In this document: positions 13,378-24,856 of the stretch, one piece after another
How the letters are laid out: the number at the start of each line of letters is the position of its first letter
Numbering within the stretch: the stretch's first letter is position 1
NCBI RefSeq assembly: GCF_047675955.1
Contig: NC_132919.1
Span: forward strand, 66,134,816-66,198,815
Direction: 5' to 3'
Length of the DNA stretch: 64,000 bases
Source of the DNA: Chlorocebus sabaeus
Lineage: Eukaryota; Chordata; Mammalia; Primates; Cercopithecidae
Translations under genes and position numbers: made by a program
The notes under the pieces: model-generated
Database searches by the model: none
Told to the model about the DNA's origin: nothing
The model's input: only the letters and a program-made list of their open reading frames with translations

Positions 13378-13657
13378 AATGTCACAAAAGTATCAAAAGT
13401 AAACACATTTTTTTAAAGGACACCTAGCTACAAATTGTAATTTAAGTCAGCTTATGCACAATCATCAATCCTAAATATTATTTGCTAGGCCTTCAAATAG
13501 GACTTACTGCCCTGCCAAAATGTCTCAGCTCTAACCAGAAAAAACTTCTCCAACGGGTGTATGCAATCCAGTCTCCATGTTTCAATTACCGGCTCTGGGT
13601 ACAAAGACCAACATGTGATTTCTTAAGGTAAAAGTTATTACTATAAAAGATGTACTA

Positions 13658-13957
13658 GGCCGGGCGCGGTGGCTCACGCCTGTAGTCCCAGCACTTTGGG
13701 AGGCCAAGGTGGGTGGATCACGAGGTCAGGAGTTCAAGACCAGCCTGGCCAACATGGTGAAACACCATCTCTACTAAAAATACAAACATTAGCCAGGCGC
13801 GCTGGTGGGTACCTGTAATCCCAGCTGCTATGGAGGCTGAGGCAGGAGAATCTCTTGAGCCCGGGAGGTGGAGCTTGCAGTCAGCCAAGATTGCGCCATT
13901 GCACTCCAGCCTAGGCGACAGAGCAAGACTCTGTCTCAAACAAACAAACAAAAAAAA
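13658..13957 (+). mobile_element. Alu (left arm)
   Basis: Full dimer with CAAA-repeat tail. Mirror at 59140-59439. Confidence 0.92.
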
Positions 13958-15259
13958 GATGCATTAAAAATTAGGTTGGGAAGAATTTACATGTATTCCC
14001 TTCTACATATAAGACATAAATATCGGACACTTGATTCATTCCCTTCATTCTCTAGCCAGCCTCCCAGGGCAAGTCTGGCAATGATTCTGACTATTGGGCA
14101 AAAGAAATTACTTTTTCAGTTTATGTTAGGACAATCTACATGGGTTTACATTTGGCTTAATATAATACTACCCTACTTCTCCAATAAGTATTTAAGCATT
14201 TATTTAAAAAAACAGAAACTTTGCAATTTAACCACTTCTACTACCCTAGTTTCTCTGAGAAAGACATGACACAACTCACTTCAAGGAAAAAAGCGTACTT
14301 TTTCATCACAAGTATTTCCTCATAAACTTTATTTTTTAAATGTTTTTAAAAACAGATTCTAATTAATCTAGATTTGCAAAATTATAAAGGAAAGTCTTGC
14401 CGGTTGTTGTTTCGGTTAATTTCACAATTTAGTAAACTGCAACCACGTATTTAATACAAAGTAGACTTTGCGGTGGGGGCAGGGGGCGGGGGTGTTTAAC
14501 AAAATGCACCAGCCTAGAGAAATGTTTCTGTGTGAAAACATAAGAGGGGTTACCATGGAGAAATTCACTACGGATTTCAGGAGGGCTTTTTCCTCAGAAA
14601 TAAGAGTGAAAAGAAAAAGTCGCTGTGTAAGAAATCTGATACTGACGCTGTGTGACAGAAGTTGGTCCAAAAGTTCATCTTCGGCAATTATGTCTAGATG
14701 ATCAACTACACATCATCTGCAACAGGTGACACGAAACTGCACTCCCTAAGCAAGGCAAAGCGATCAAATGAGTTAAGACGCGCGTTCCTGCGGTCTTATA
14801 CTTTTATTTTTGATTTAACCAAAACAATTTTGAATCGGATGAATTACCAAATTTGGTTGGGTCTTGTTTGGCTTTCTGCTTTGCTTTTTAATCAGCCATT
14901 TACCAGCAGCTGTTGCACGGGCCCATTAGCACTCGAATAATAAAAACACACAGTACCAGATAAGGTTCCCCTACTAACCCAAATGATCCGTTTCCTTAAC
15001 ACAATTTAAAAACCACAGCTAGGGGTGTGAAAACAGGCGTGTTTTTGTGTGTTTGTATGCCACAATCTGTCCAAATCCTTAACTCCCTTTTAAGGAACAG
15101 ATATATAATAAAAATCCGAAAGGAACCACATTAGAAATGCAAAGAGGTTTGCAAAACCAGAGGCTTCTTTCATTCCGGAAAACCACACCAAAACAAGGGG
15201 AGAAAAATGAATGCAAAGGATATGTGTTTGCCAAAGTTTCAATCCTGCCCGGTGGAGAC

Positions 15260-16860
15260 ACTGCACACGGCACAAATTCTGAGGAGGAAAAAAGAGGGGG
15301 TTGGCAGGGGGGCGGGGGGGGGCAGCGAGAGAGTGCGGCCTGCAAACTGCAACAATGCAATCTCCACTTTGAACAATGCGCTTCTTTCCCCTCGCATTTC
15401 CCCCTCTGCTTAGGGGTCGGCGGGGTTGGCGGGAGATCGGAGCAGGATGCACACCACATAAGTGAGCAAGCGGGGAGGGCGGAGAAGGGCAGAGGAGGTG
15501 AGGAAGGAGTCTGCAGCAACTGAGCTGCGTGGGTACCTGGAGTGCTGCTGTAGGTACTACAGCTCCTGAAGCTGCTTTCCGTGTAGTATCTGGCGTCCTC
15601 ACCGTCGTCTTCCAGCTCCTCCCGATAATCGGAGTCATCGTCGTGCACCACTTTGCACGTGCTGCCCCTGCCTCCTCGCCCCCGCCCCTCGCCCGCCCGG
15701 GTCGCTGGTGCTAGCGCCGGGGCCCGGCGGCGGCGACTTCCGCCGGCTACTGCTGCCCAGCCTGGGCGAGCTCAGCCGCGTCTTGGGCACCACCTCAGCT
15801 TGGCGGCTGCCCACCTGCCCCGGCTGCTACCGTGTAGCGGCGAGCGGAGCCTCCGGATGGGTCCGGACGTGGGCGGCGGCGGCGGCGGGGCCGGGGCGCA
15901 GCGCTGCGCAGCGGGAGCCGCGGGATGCTTGGTCGGCCTGCCCCACCGGCCCCTCTTGTTGGAGCCTGAGGCGGGGGAAGAAGGGAAAGTGGACGGGGAG
16001 TGCCTGGCGCAGTGGGGACGGTGGGGAGCGCCGGGGCCGGGTGGGGAGGCCCTAGGGGCCGGGCGGGAGGGGCCCGGCCGGCGGAAGCGGGTGGAGGGAG
16101 AAGGCTCAACCGAATTGCTGGGGCCCCACTCCGGATCGCCTTCAACCGCCATCTTACTTCTTCCCGCTACTGGAGGGCCGTCACGCGAGCTGCGCCGCCG
16201 ACGAGCCTGCGAAGGGGCGAGGTGGCGCGGCGGCCGCTAGGGAGAGCGCGGGAACATTGAGTCGAGAGCGGAGAGCCCGGGGCGCCGGCGCGGCTGGACT
16301 CCGAGCGCGGGTGGCGCGGCTGAGAGAGACCCGCAGCTCGCTATACGCCCGGCGTCTAAGGCTTTCGGAGACCACAGTCTCCGCGGACCCCTGGCTGGAG
16401 CCCAAAGCTAGCCGGACTTCCTTCCCGCGGCTCCGCTTCCGCGGCTCCGACAGGAAGGCAGGAGAGCCCCCAAATATCATTCCGCCCCGCCCAGCCCCCT
16501 AGGGAAACAGCTAGAGAAAGAAAAAAAAAGTCGCGGATGGGGGCGGCCCGAGCGACCTAAGGGACGGGGCAGCGCCAGCGACCGAGGGAAATTAGTCGGG
16601 GTCGGGGGACAGGGAGACAAGCCCCCAGAATTTAGGAAACTGCGAGGCTTGGAGCTGGAGTCCTGAAATTGACTCCGATGACAACTGTTCCGGATCTGTG
16701 CCGGGAGCCACGCTCCCGGATGCCCCGCCCGGAGGGAGGGGGGCCCTAAAACCTGTTGCGCGGAATCCCCACTCCGAAAGCCTCAGTAAACTCCAGAAGG
16801 CAGCTGCTGCATGTTCCAATCTCCCGCCACCTTCCCAGTGTCCCAGCTAGGACCCCGACC
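15260..16860 (-). promoter_or_regulatory. BPTF-derived CpG island promoter (left arm)
   Basis: This is a GC- and CpG-rich block covering exon 1, its 5' leader and the start of intron 1. On the minus strand AAGATGGCGG at the upstream ATG (16146-16155) resembles a YY1 site, which is common in housekeeping promoters. Transcription from here would run leftward, away from the other BPTF exons. Most base differences between the arms that I noticed fall in this block. Confidence 0.75.
15537..16160 (-). pseudogene. BPTF (pseudogene fragment): BPTF exon 1, decayed copy (left arm)
   Basis: This is the first exon of BPTF, the largest subunit of the NURF chromatin remodeller. Read on the minus strand it gives RGRWGRPTKHPAAPAAQRC, APAPPPPPP, TSGPI and GSSRGRWAAA, which match the BPTF amino terminus. 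Further on come VVHDDDSDY and TESSFRSCSTYSSTPG, ending at a GT splice donor (15535-15536). The normal start codon is AAG (15955-15957). One base is missing after GRWAAA. The long acidic tract between VVYDD and DDSDY is gone. In addition, 39 bases present in the right arm are replaced by six (15655-15660). The exon lies on the opposite strand from the other BPTF exons in this arm. I start it near an upstream ATG at 16150-16152; the true transcription start is unknown. Confidence 0.88.
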
Positions 16861-17161
16861 ACCTAAGCAAGAACTTATCTCTCTTTTGCAGTGGAAAAGA
16901 GGGAATCCTGCCCGAAACCTACTTCACGGTGTTATAGGTTTGTATTATCGGGAAATAACCTTTATTTATTTACTTGAGAAGTCACTAGGTTTGAGTTTAG
17001 CCCAGGGTACATATCATGATGACATTTCAGGCACCCTCAAACCTTATCACAGGGACTCAACTCTGAGTGGTTGAAGTCAGCTGTTCAGATAAGAGAAAGA
17101 TTTTATAAACTTTAATATTTATTGAGATAAGTGACAACCAAAAAGTAATTAAAAAATAGTT

Positions 17162-17461
17162 GGCCGGACGCAATAGCTCACGTCTGCAATGCTAGCCCTT
17201 TGAGAGGCCAAGGCTGGACGATAGCTTGAGGTCAGGAGTTCGAGACCAGCCTGGGCAAGACAACAGGACCTCGTCTCTAGAAAAAAAATTGAAAAATTAG
17301 CCGGGCATGGTGGTGCGCACCTGTGGTCCCAGCTACGCGAGAGGGTGAGGGGGGAGGATCACTTGAGCCTGGGAGGTGGATGTTGCACTGAGCCGTGATT
17401 GCACCGCTGCACTCCAGTCTGAGTGACAGAGCACTCACAAATTTTAAAAAAAGAAAGAAAA
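17162..17461 (+). mobile_element. Alu (AluJ-like, left arm)
   Basis: Old, diverged dimer. Mirror at 55600-55899. Confidence 0.85.
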
Positions 17462-17711
17462 ATACCTAACAGGATTCTGTACGTCAAATGGCTTATTTCA
17501 ATCTTATTAGGAAAATGGAACACATACATGAAATGAAAATTAAAATACAAGTACTAATTGCCAAATAAATGCATTCAATACAATTTGGTTGAGCTCTAAG
17601 GGTGACAAATGTGTATATGGCTGCAGGGACTAGGTAGGTAATGTAAGTCAATGAAGTAGACAAGGTGAAGACCTAGGCCAATGGAAATGCCATGTTTTGT
17701 TTGAAGAGGAT

Positions 17712-17997
17712 GGCCAGGTGCGGTGGCTCAGGCCTGAAATCCCCACACTTTAGGAAGCCAGATGGGCGGATCGCTTGAGCCCAGAATTTCGAGATAAGCC
17801 TGGCCAACATAGTGAAAACCCGTCTCTACTAAAAACACAAAAATTAGCCGGGCGCTAATTTTTATTAGCATGCGCCCATAGTCCTAGCTACTCAGGAGGC
17901 TGAGGCAGGAGAATCGCTTGAACCTGGGAGGCAGAGCTTGTGGTGAACCAAGCGAGACTCCGTCACCCAGCAAAGAGAAAAGTTAAACAAAACAAAA
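17712..17997 (+). mobile_element. Alu with internal rearrangement (left arm)
   Basis: A short inverted copy of its own GGGCGCTAATTTTTATTAGC segment sits near 17850-17870, and part of the right monomer is missing. Mirror at 55064-55349. Confidence 0.85.
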
Positions 17998-18127
17998 CAG
18001 ACCAAAAAAGCCCCAACTTTTCTTTGAATGGATTAGCAGGTATTTGATGTTTTGCTACTTTATGCTTTAATGAATTTATCTTTCTGTGGCTTCAAGAAGA
18101 AAAATGTTAAGTCAGTGAATACTGTAT

Positions 18128-18345
18128 AGGTTGAGCATCCCTTATCTAAAATGCTTTGGATCAGAAGTGTTTTGGGCTTTGGAATATTTGCATTATACTT
18201 ACCAGTTGATCATTCCTAATCTGAAAATCTGAAATGCTGTAATGAGCATTTCCTTTGAACAGCATGTTGGCACTCAAAAACTTTTGAATCTTGGAGCATT
18301 TTGGATTTCAGGTTTTCAGAATAAGGGTACTCCACCAGTATCCTT
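18128..18345. mobile_element. DNA-transposon fossil (left arm)
   Basis: It has imperfect inverted ends (GGTTGAGCATCCCTTAT at one end, AGAATAAGGGTACTCCACC at the other) and repeated CTGAAATGC/GAGCATTT motifs. It resembles a Tigger-like non-autonomous element; exact family not certain. Confidence 0.5.
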
Positions 18346-18454
18346 TTGTTTATCTATGATTTAATATAGCCCTTCTTTCTCAGAATTACTGAGTGACTCA
18401 TTCCTGTAATGCTACTAAATTTTTATTCATTTTTTATCTTAATAATAATATTTA

Positions 18455-18760
18455 GGCCGGGCGCGGTGGCTCAAGCCTGTAATCCCAGCACTTTGGGAGG
18501 CCGAGACAGGTGGATCACGAGGTCAGGAGATCAAGACCATCCTGGCAAACACGGTGAAACCCCGTCTCTACTAAAAAAATACAAAAAACTAACCGGGGCG
18601 AGGTGGCGGGCGCCTGTAGTCCCAGCTACTCGGGAGGCTGAGGCAGGAGAATGGCGTGAACCCAGGAGGCAGAGCTTGCAGTGAGCTGGGATCATGCCAC
18701 TGCACTCCAGCCTGGGCGACAGAGCGAGACTCCGTCCCAAAAATAAATAATAATAATAAT
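18455..18760 (+). mobile_element. AluY, Old World monkey type (left arm)
   Basis: AATAATAATATTTA flanks both ends; GGCTCAAGCC and GAGGTGGCGGG present. Mirror at 54301-54606. Confidence 0.92.
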
Positions 18761-18774
18761 AATATTTAACATTT

Positions 18775-18960
18775 ATTGATCACTAATGTGCCCAGGCACT
18801 ATGGTAGATGCCTTATCATTATACCTTTAAGTCCTATAGTGGCCTGCAGGCAGGTTTTTGTTATATCCTCATTTTACAAGTGAGGTAAATAAAATGTCTT
18901 AGAGGCTCAGAGAGCTTGTGTTTTGTCCATGTCCACATATCTTATAAGCAAATGAGCCTA
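18775..18960 (+). mobile_element. MIR remnant (left arm)
   Basis: GCCCAGGCACTATGGTAGAT and CATTTTACAAGTGAGGTAAA are MIR core and tail motifs. Confidence 0.6.
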
Positions 18961-19374
18961 TTTAAAGCCAGATCTCCCCTAAAGCCCAGTTCTTTCAGTT
19001 CCCTCAGTTTGCCATTGAGGAAACAAGAAAATCAGACTCACTCTCATCAATTGCCTCACACATACTCTTGAATTCCTTTTGAGTGGGAACAGACATACCA
19101 TTATATGTGTTCCTCTACATCTAGTCCTAGACATTAATTTACCTGCTTCTTTTAAGTTAGTGACCATCTCTGTTGAAGTCTTTAACTCCATTAAAAGTGA
19201 ATGGAACCTTAGGAGGGTTTTAGGCAGGAGAGAAAGCTCCTCTCCAGTTTGAGCTTCAGTTGTCCAGAAGTAAAGAAGAGGGATGAGGTATTATTTGAGA
19301 CAACTCCTTCAAGAACCAGAATTTAGCAAAGCATTTACACCATTTTGATGAAAATATTTCTAAACTATATTATA

Positions 19375-19540
19375 AAATTAGCCAGGTATGGCGGCACATG
19401 TCTGTAGTCCTAGTTACTTGGGAGGCTGAGGCGGGAGAATTGCTTGAGCCTAGGAGTCTGAGTATGCTGTGAGCCATGATAGTGCCACTGCACTCTAACC
19501 TGGGTGACAAAGTGAGACCCTGTCTCTAAAATAAATTTAT
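19375..19540 (+). mobile_element. Partial Alu (left arm)
   Basis: Right half only. Mirror at 53521-53686. Confidence 0.8.
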
Positions 19541-19555
19541 TCTAAAATAATTCTA

Positions 19556-19858
19556 GGCCGAGTGCGGTGGCTCATGCCTGTAATCCCAGCACTTTAGGAG
19601 GCCGAGGTGGGTGGATCACAAGGTCAAGAGATCAAGAACATGTTGGCCAACATGGTGAAAGTCCATCTGAACTAAAAATACAAAAATTAGCTAGGCATGG
19701 TGGCACATGCCTGTAGTCCCAGCTACTCTGGAGGCTGAGGCAGGAGAATCACTTGAACCTGGGAGGCGGAGGTTGCAGTGAGCCGGGATTGCGCCTCTGC
19801 TCTCCAGCCTGGGCGACAAGAGTGAAACTCTGTCTCAATAAATAAATAAAATAAAATA
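19556..19858 (+). mobile_element. Alu (left arm)
   Basis: TAAAATAATTCTA at both ends is the target duplication. Mirror at 53203-53505. Confidence 0.92.
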
Positions 19859-20172
19859 ATTCTAAATACATTCTGCTCACCATATTGTTACACTGATGAT
19901 CTTAAAGTTGATTGAGAAGTAGCTGAAACTGGCTTCCACAGAGTACTCTCACGTGGTTCTGAATTTTGAGGTCATCTTTCTTTGTGTCATGTTTTTTAGA
20001 TGTCCTTTCTCAGAGTCAGTCTAGTTTGAGTAAGACCTGCAGGGATCTCTTGTGAGCACATATATTGAGTTTTAGTGCATAAGCTTTGTTTTAACTTTTC
20101 ACTGGGTAGATGAAACTCAGGTAAGTGGCATTATGTCTAATATATAAAATATTTCCCCCCATTTTTAAACAG

Positions 20173-20390
20173 AGAAGAAGATACAGAAAATGAAAAGAAA
20201 ATGTGGTACTACAGCACAAAGGTCCAGCTTGCAGAATTAATTGACTGTCTAGAGAAAGATTATTGGGAAGCAGAACTCTGCAGAATTCTGGAAGAAATGC
20301 GTGAAGAAATCCACCGACACATGGACATAACCGAAGCCCTGACCGATAAGGCTCGGGGCAGTAACAAATCCTTTCTGGCGGCAGCTAATG
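20173..20390 (+). pseudogene. BPTF (pseudogene fragment): BPTF internal exon after the first PHD region (left arm)
   Basis: This 218-base exon is flanked by a good acceptor (TTTTAAACAG) and donor (GTGAGA). It encodes EEDTENEKKMWYY, STKVQLAELIDCLEKDYWEAE, EEMREEIHRHMDITEAL and GSNKSFLAAAN. In BPTF this segment follows the amino-terminal PHD finger. Two residues of the BPTF repeat TENENEKK are missing, and several substitutions are present, but the frame is open. Its phase joins exactly to the exon at 25670, reading FLAAAN-EEILES. The preceding BPTF exons, including the PHD finger, are not visible between here and 16.9 kb. Confidence 0.92.
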
Positions 20391-20518
20391 GTGAGAGGGG
20401 CATTTTCTCATTTTATTTTTGTTAAGTCTGAGCTAAACTGTTGGTATGAAATCAGTTGGTTTGAAATCAGTTGGTATGAAATGCAAACTTTGAAAACAGA
20501 TTAAAATTTTCTTTCTTT

Positions 20519-20777
20519 CTTTTTTTTTTTTTTTTTTTGACAGAGTCCCGCTCTGTCACCCAGGCTAGAGTGCAGTGGCGCAATCTCGGCTCACTGCAAC
20601 CTCCGCCTCCCGGGTTCATGCCATTCTCCTGCCTCAGCTTCCCATGTAGCTGGGACTACAGGCGCCCGCCACCATGTCCGGCTAAATTTTTGTATTTTTA
20701 GTAGAGACGGGGTTTCACTGTGTTAGCCAGGATGGTCTCGACCTCCTGACCTCGTGATCCGCCCGCCTTGGCCTCCC
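20519..20777 (-). mobile_element. Alu, 5'-truncated (left arm)
   Basis: Reverse Alu lacking its first ~35 bases, 130 bases past the BPTF exon donor. Mirror at 52285-52542. Confidence 0.9.
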
Positions 20778-20864
20778 TTTTTTGGTTAAGGTACAACGTC
20801 AACCTGGTACTAGAGGAGGAAGGATTCACAAGAGTTGAAAACTGATGGGGAAGAGAAGGGAAAA

Positions 20865-20950
20865 CTAACATTTTTGAGTGCCTACTGTGGCCAGGTGCTC
20901 AACTAGGTGTTTTACAATTCTTTAACCCTCTCAACAACTTTTTAAGGAGT
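20865..20950 (+). mobile_element. MIR remnant (left arm)
   Basis: GAGTGCCTACTGTGGCCAGG is MIR-like. The mirror copy is at about 52112-52197. Confidence 0.5.
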
Positions 20951-21420
20951 ATATTGGCAATGAATTCAACACTCAGAAGAATTCCCCATTAAAACACCAG
21001 TCCACCACCGTTACCTTTATTTGCTCTCTCTGGTAACCAAAATCTTGGCTTTGATAGTCAGTTTGGGACCACCCAGTCCAGGTAAATACCCAAAATAATG
21101 TCTAATGGTGTTCTTTGACTTGGAGTTATATGAGATGAAAACAATGGAAACTACTGAGGTTCTGATAATAGCCAAGAATAATTTGTAACATAACAGGAAT
21201 TTCAGAATCGTAGTCTGTCCTCATGACTTTGACTTGATGTTAACCTCTCAAACAAAATACTTCATTTCTAACGTATAGCTCTCTGGTTTTTATACACATG
21301 CATGTCTACTTTAGGTGAGTTTAATTCTATTTCTGAGAGTTAAATTTTTCTTCTGCATTTTTCCTCAATATTTTATGAAAAAAATTAAATGTACAGAAAG
21401 GTTTAAAGAATTATACAGTT

Positions 21421-21642
21421 ACCAGCCTGACCAACATGGCAAAACCCCATCTGTACTAAAAATACAAAAATTAGCCAGGCCTGGTGGCACACACCTGTAA
21501 TCCCAGTTACTCAGGAAGCTGAGGCAGGAGAATTGCTTTAACCTGGGAGGTGGAGGTTGCAGTGAGCTGAGATTGCGCCCCTGCACTCCAGCCTGGGCAA
21601 CAGAGGCAGAGTTTGTCTCAAAATAATAATAATAATAATAAT
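21421..21642 (+). mobile_element. Partial Alu (left arm)
   Basis: 5'-truncated, ATA-repeat tail. Mirror at 51420-51641. Confidence 0.88.
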
Positions 21643-22032
21643 TATACAGTAAATACTCATATATTCATTATCTAGATCTGTACTTTACTATATATTTATA
21701 GCTAAATATACAGCTTACTATATTTGCTTTATCCTATGCCTGTATGGTAATTAAGTTTTATAATGCTTTATTTTGCTTGTTTGAAGGAAGTTTATTTTTA
21801 GAAGAAATTTTTCTAAGTAGAGATGGTTTCTAAAACCTGTTAGGTTCATTCTTTGTTTAGTTTTGAAATATTCATGCAAAGTGTAGAATATACATGTTTA
21901 TAGAATATGCATATTTAGTATAGATCAGATACAACATAATTTTCTTTCATCCTTTAATGTTTTTCCCTCTGCTGAACACTGGGTCTATTTTTGTTGTTTT
22001 GTTGTTGTTGCTGTTGGTTGTTTTGTTGTTGT

Positions 22033-22320
22033 TTTTTGAGACAGAGTCTCACTGTATCACCCAGGCTGGAGTGCAAGTGGCATGATCTCAGCTCCCTGCA
22101 ACCTCAGTCTCCTGGGTTTAAGCAATTCTCATGTCTCAGCCTCCCAAGTAGCTGGGATTACAGGTGTGCACTACCACGCCCGGCTAATTTTTGTATTTTT
22201 GGTAGAGATGGGGTTTCACCATGTTGGCCAGGCTGGTCTCAAACTTCTAGCCTCAAGTGATTCACCTGCCTCGGCCTTGTGAAGTGCTGGGATTCCAGGC
22301 CTGAGCCATTGTGCCTGGCC
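22033..22320 (-). mobile_element. Alu with TTG-repeat tail (left arm)
   Basis: Reverse dimer; the tail evolved into TTGTTG repeats. Mirror at 50742-51029. Confidence 0.9.
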
Positions 22321-22655
22321 CTATTTTTGGTCTGTTTTCCTTATGGCTATGACTGTCATAGGCTTTTGGACCTAAAACCAGTATGAATGTGTGTATGTAT
22401 ACACACATTTACATACACACATATATACAAGAGTGTTTAGCAAGATAGACTATTTGAAATTAGAATCTTTATAGAAAATCAGAGAACTATGGTCATCCAA
22501 CCTGTGCTTTTCAACCAATTTAAATGGTCTAAACTTAGTAGGCAATTAAACATTTTTTTTTTGTTTGGTTTTCATTAAATGGCCTGGGAAAGTTGGGAGG
22601 ATGTACAATGATTTGGTTAAGAAAAGCTATAGGATGTAGCTATGTTTGAAAGACA

Positions 22656-22962
22656 GCGGGCATGGTGGCTCACACCTGTAATGCTAGCACTTTGGGATGG
22701 GTGGATCACTTGAGGTCAGGAGTTTGAGACCAGCCTGGCCAACATAGTGAAACCCTATCTCTACAGAAAATATAAAAATTAGCCAGGTGTCATCAGTGGT
22801 GTGCACCTATAGCCCCAGCTACTTGGGAGGCTGAGGTGGGAGAATCTCTTGAACCCGGGAGGTGGAGGTTGCAGTGAGTTGAGATTGTGCCATTGCATTC
22901 CAGCCTGGGCAACAGAGCAAGACTCAAAAAAAAAGAAAGAAAAGAAAAGAAAGAAAGAAAAG
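22656..22962 (+). mobile_element. Alu with small deletions (left arm)
   Basis: Left monomer shortened; AAAG-rich tail. Mirror at 50100-50406. Confidence 0.88.
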
Positions 22963-23050
22963 AGGAAAGCTGTGCCTCTAAGAAAAGCAGATAATCGGTA
23001 ACTACATTTCTTTTTCCAAATAAAATGTTCTTTAAAATATAGTAATTAAG

Positions 23051-23663
23051 GGCTGGGCAGCGCTTCACGACTGTAATCCCAGTGCTTTGATAGGCCAAGG
23101 CAGGGGGGTCGCGTGAGGCTGGAAGTTCAAGACCAGCCTGGGCAACATAGTGAGACTCCATCTCTATTTTTAAAAAGATTAAAAAATTAGCCAGGCGGCT
23201 GGGCACAGTAGCTCATGCCTGTAATCCCAGCATTTTGGGAGGCCAACGCGGGCAGATCACGAGGTTGGGGGATCGAGACCATCCTGGCTAACATGGTGAA
23301 ACCCTATCTCTACTAAAAATACAAAAATTTAGCGGGACGTGGTGGCACGCACCTGTAGTCCCAGCTGCTGGGGAAGCTGAGGCAGGAGAATCGCTTGAAC
23401 CCAGGAAGCGGAGGTTTTGCAGTGAACCAAGATCACACCACTGCACTCCATCCTGGAGCAAGACTCCGTCTCAAAAAAAAAAAAAAAAGAAAAATTAGCC
23501 ATGCATGGTGACACACACCTATAGTTCCATCTGCTTGGGAGGCTGAGGTGGGAAGATCACTTGAGTCTAGGAATTCAAGGTTACAGTGAGCTATGATCAC
23601 TTCAGTGTACTCCTGGGCAAGAATGAGACCCTGTCTCTAAAAAAGTAAAAAATAAAATTTTAA
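23051..23663 (+). mobile_element. Older Alu split by a nested Alu (left arm)
   Basis: The left monomer (to 23196) and right monomer (from 23490) belong together. The insertion duplicated AAAAATTAGCCA from its middle. Mirror at 49399-50011. Confidence 0.88.
23197..23489 (+). mobile_element. Nested Alu (left arm)
   Basis: Inserted in the middle A-rich region of the older Alu. Mirror at 49573-49865. Confidence 0.9.
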
Positions 23664-23676
23664 AAAAGGAAACACA

Positions 23677-23976
23677 GGCTGGGAGCAGTGGCTCATGCCT
23701 GTAATCCCAGCACTTTGAGAGGCCGAGGCGGGTGGATCACAAGGTCAGGAGATCAAGACTATCATCGCTAACATGGTGAAACCCCGTCTCTACTAAAATA
23801 CAAAAAATTACCCGGGCGTCATGGCTGGTGCCTGTAGTCCCAGCTACTTGGGAAGCTGAGGCAGGAGAATGACGTGAACCCAGGAGGCGGAGCTTGTAGT
23901 AAGCCAAGATTGCGCCACTGCACTCCAGCCTGGGCAACAGAGCGAGACTCTATCTCAGAAAAAAAAAAAAAAAAAA
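23677..23976 (+). mobile_element. Alu (left arm)
   Basis: AAAGGAAACACA flanks both ends. Mirror at 49086-49385. Confidence 0.92.
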
Positions 23977-24048
23977 GGAAACACAAACCCAAAAATCCAA
24001 AGAGGAGTACTGTGGATATACATGGTATTAAAAGTGTTTGTTTCTTCT

Positions 24049-24346
24049 GGCTTGGTGCGGTGGCTCATGCCTGTAATCCCAACACTTTGGGAGACTGAGG
24101 CAGGTGGATCACCTGAGGTCAGGAGTTCGAGACCAGCCTGGCCAACGTGGTGAAACCCCGTCTCTACTAAAAATACAAAAATTAGCCACGTGTGGTGGTG
24201 GGCGCCTATAATCCCAGCTACTTGGGAGGTCGAAAACAGGAGAATTGCTTGAACCTGGGAAGTGGAGGTTGCAGTGAGCCAGGATCGCACCATTGCTCTC
24301 CAGCCTGGACGACAAGAACAAAACTCCGTCTCAAAAAAAAAAAAAA
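24049..24346 (+). mobile_element. Alu (left arm)
   Basis: Full dimer; its A tail differs by one base from the mirror copy at 48717-49013. Confidence 0.92.
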
Positions 24347-24856
24347 TGGTGTTTCTTCTTATTCACAAATATTGTACTCAAGTTGGTAAATTTATTTTTA
24401 TGAGGAAACAGTTTAGCAATTCTGAAACTATTTTACTATGTGCTAGGAATGGAATGAACAAATAACTAGATATATTACAGATAATGTGAGCCAGATTTCT
24501 CACTGTCAGAGAAGTTACAAATAAGCAAGTGGGCAATGGTAAATGAACCTACACAGACACATAGGCTTTCACTCATACACATATGTGCCTGCAGAGATAA
24601 ATGCAGAAATAATAATAGATGTGTATATTTATCACTACATTTCTTAGCTCTGTTGGCCAAGAGACCCTAGAAAGCAACACTCCAGTTGTAACAAGCACAC
24701 CAAGCACCTAGATTGTGACTTCTAACATCATTTTCCAATTTGTTCTTCAAAAAAGAACAAAGGCACCTTGGAGAGATGGTGGATTCTAGGACTAGGGCAG
24801 GGAAAATACAAGGTGAACCTGGAGCATCTTGTAATACTGGAAAGTTAAGAAAACGC

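Larger units (their letters stand above)
9409..15259 (-). other. BPTF intron 1-like sequence (left arm)
   Basis: Sequence downstream of exon 1 on the minus strand. It is unique, AT-rich and non-coding apart from Alus at 12102, 12757, 13080 and 13658 and an L1 3' end near 11.8 kb. ORFs here, such as 14468-14701, look random. A pyrimidine-rich tract lies near 10640-10675. I see no further exon. Confidence 0.6.
16861..20172. other. Segment holding the BPTF rearrangement junction (left arm)
   Basis: Exon 1 promoter DNA (minus strand) lies to the left and later-exon intron (plus strand) to the right, so the inversion junction is somewhere here. The stretch holds Alus at 17162, 17712, 18455, 19375 and 19556, a DNA-transposon fossil near 18130-18345 and a MIR. 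The unique pieces (16861-17161, 17462-17711, 18960-19374, 19859-20172) have no recognisable exon. Confidence 0.6.

Noticed and set aside
15079..15651. 190-codon frame (and 57431-58018, 195 codons) reading from exon 1 onward.
   Set aside because: It reads through the exon 1 splice donor into intron 1. Only the first part is BPTF-like; the rest is chance.
23051..24346. Tandem direct repeats resembling an array.
   Set aside because: They are independent Alu insertions, one nested in another, each with its own target duplication; not a CRISPR or satellite array.
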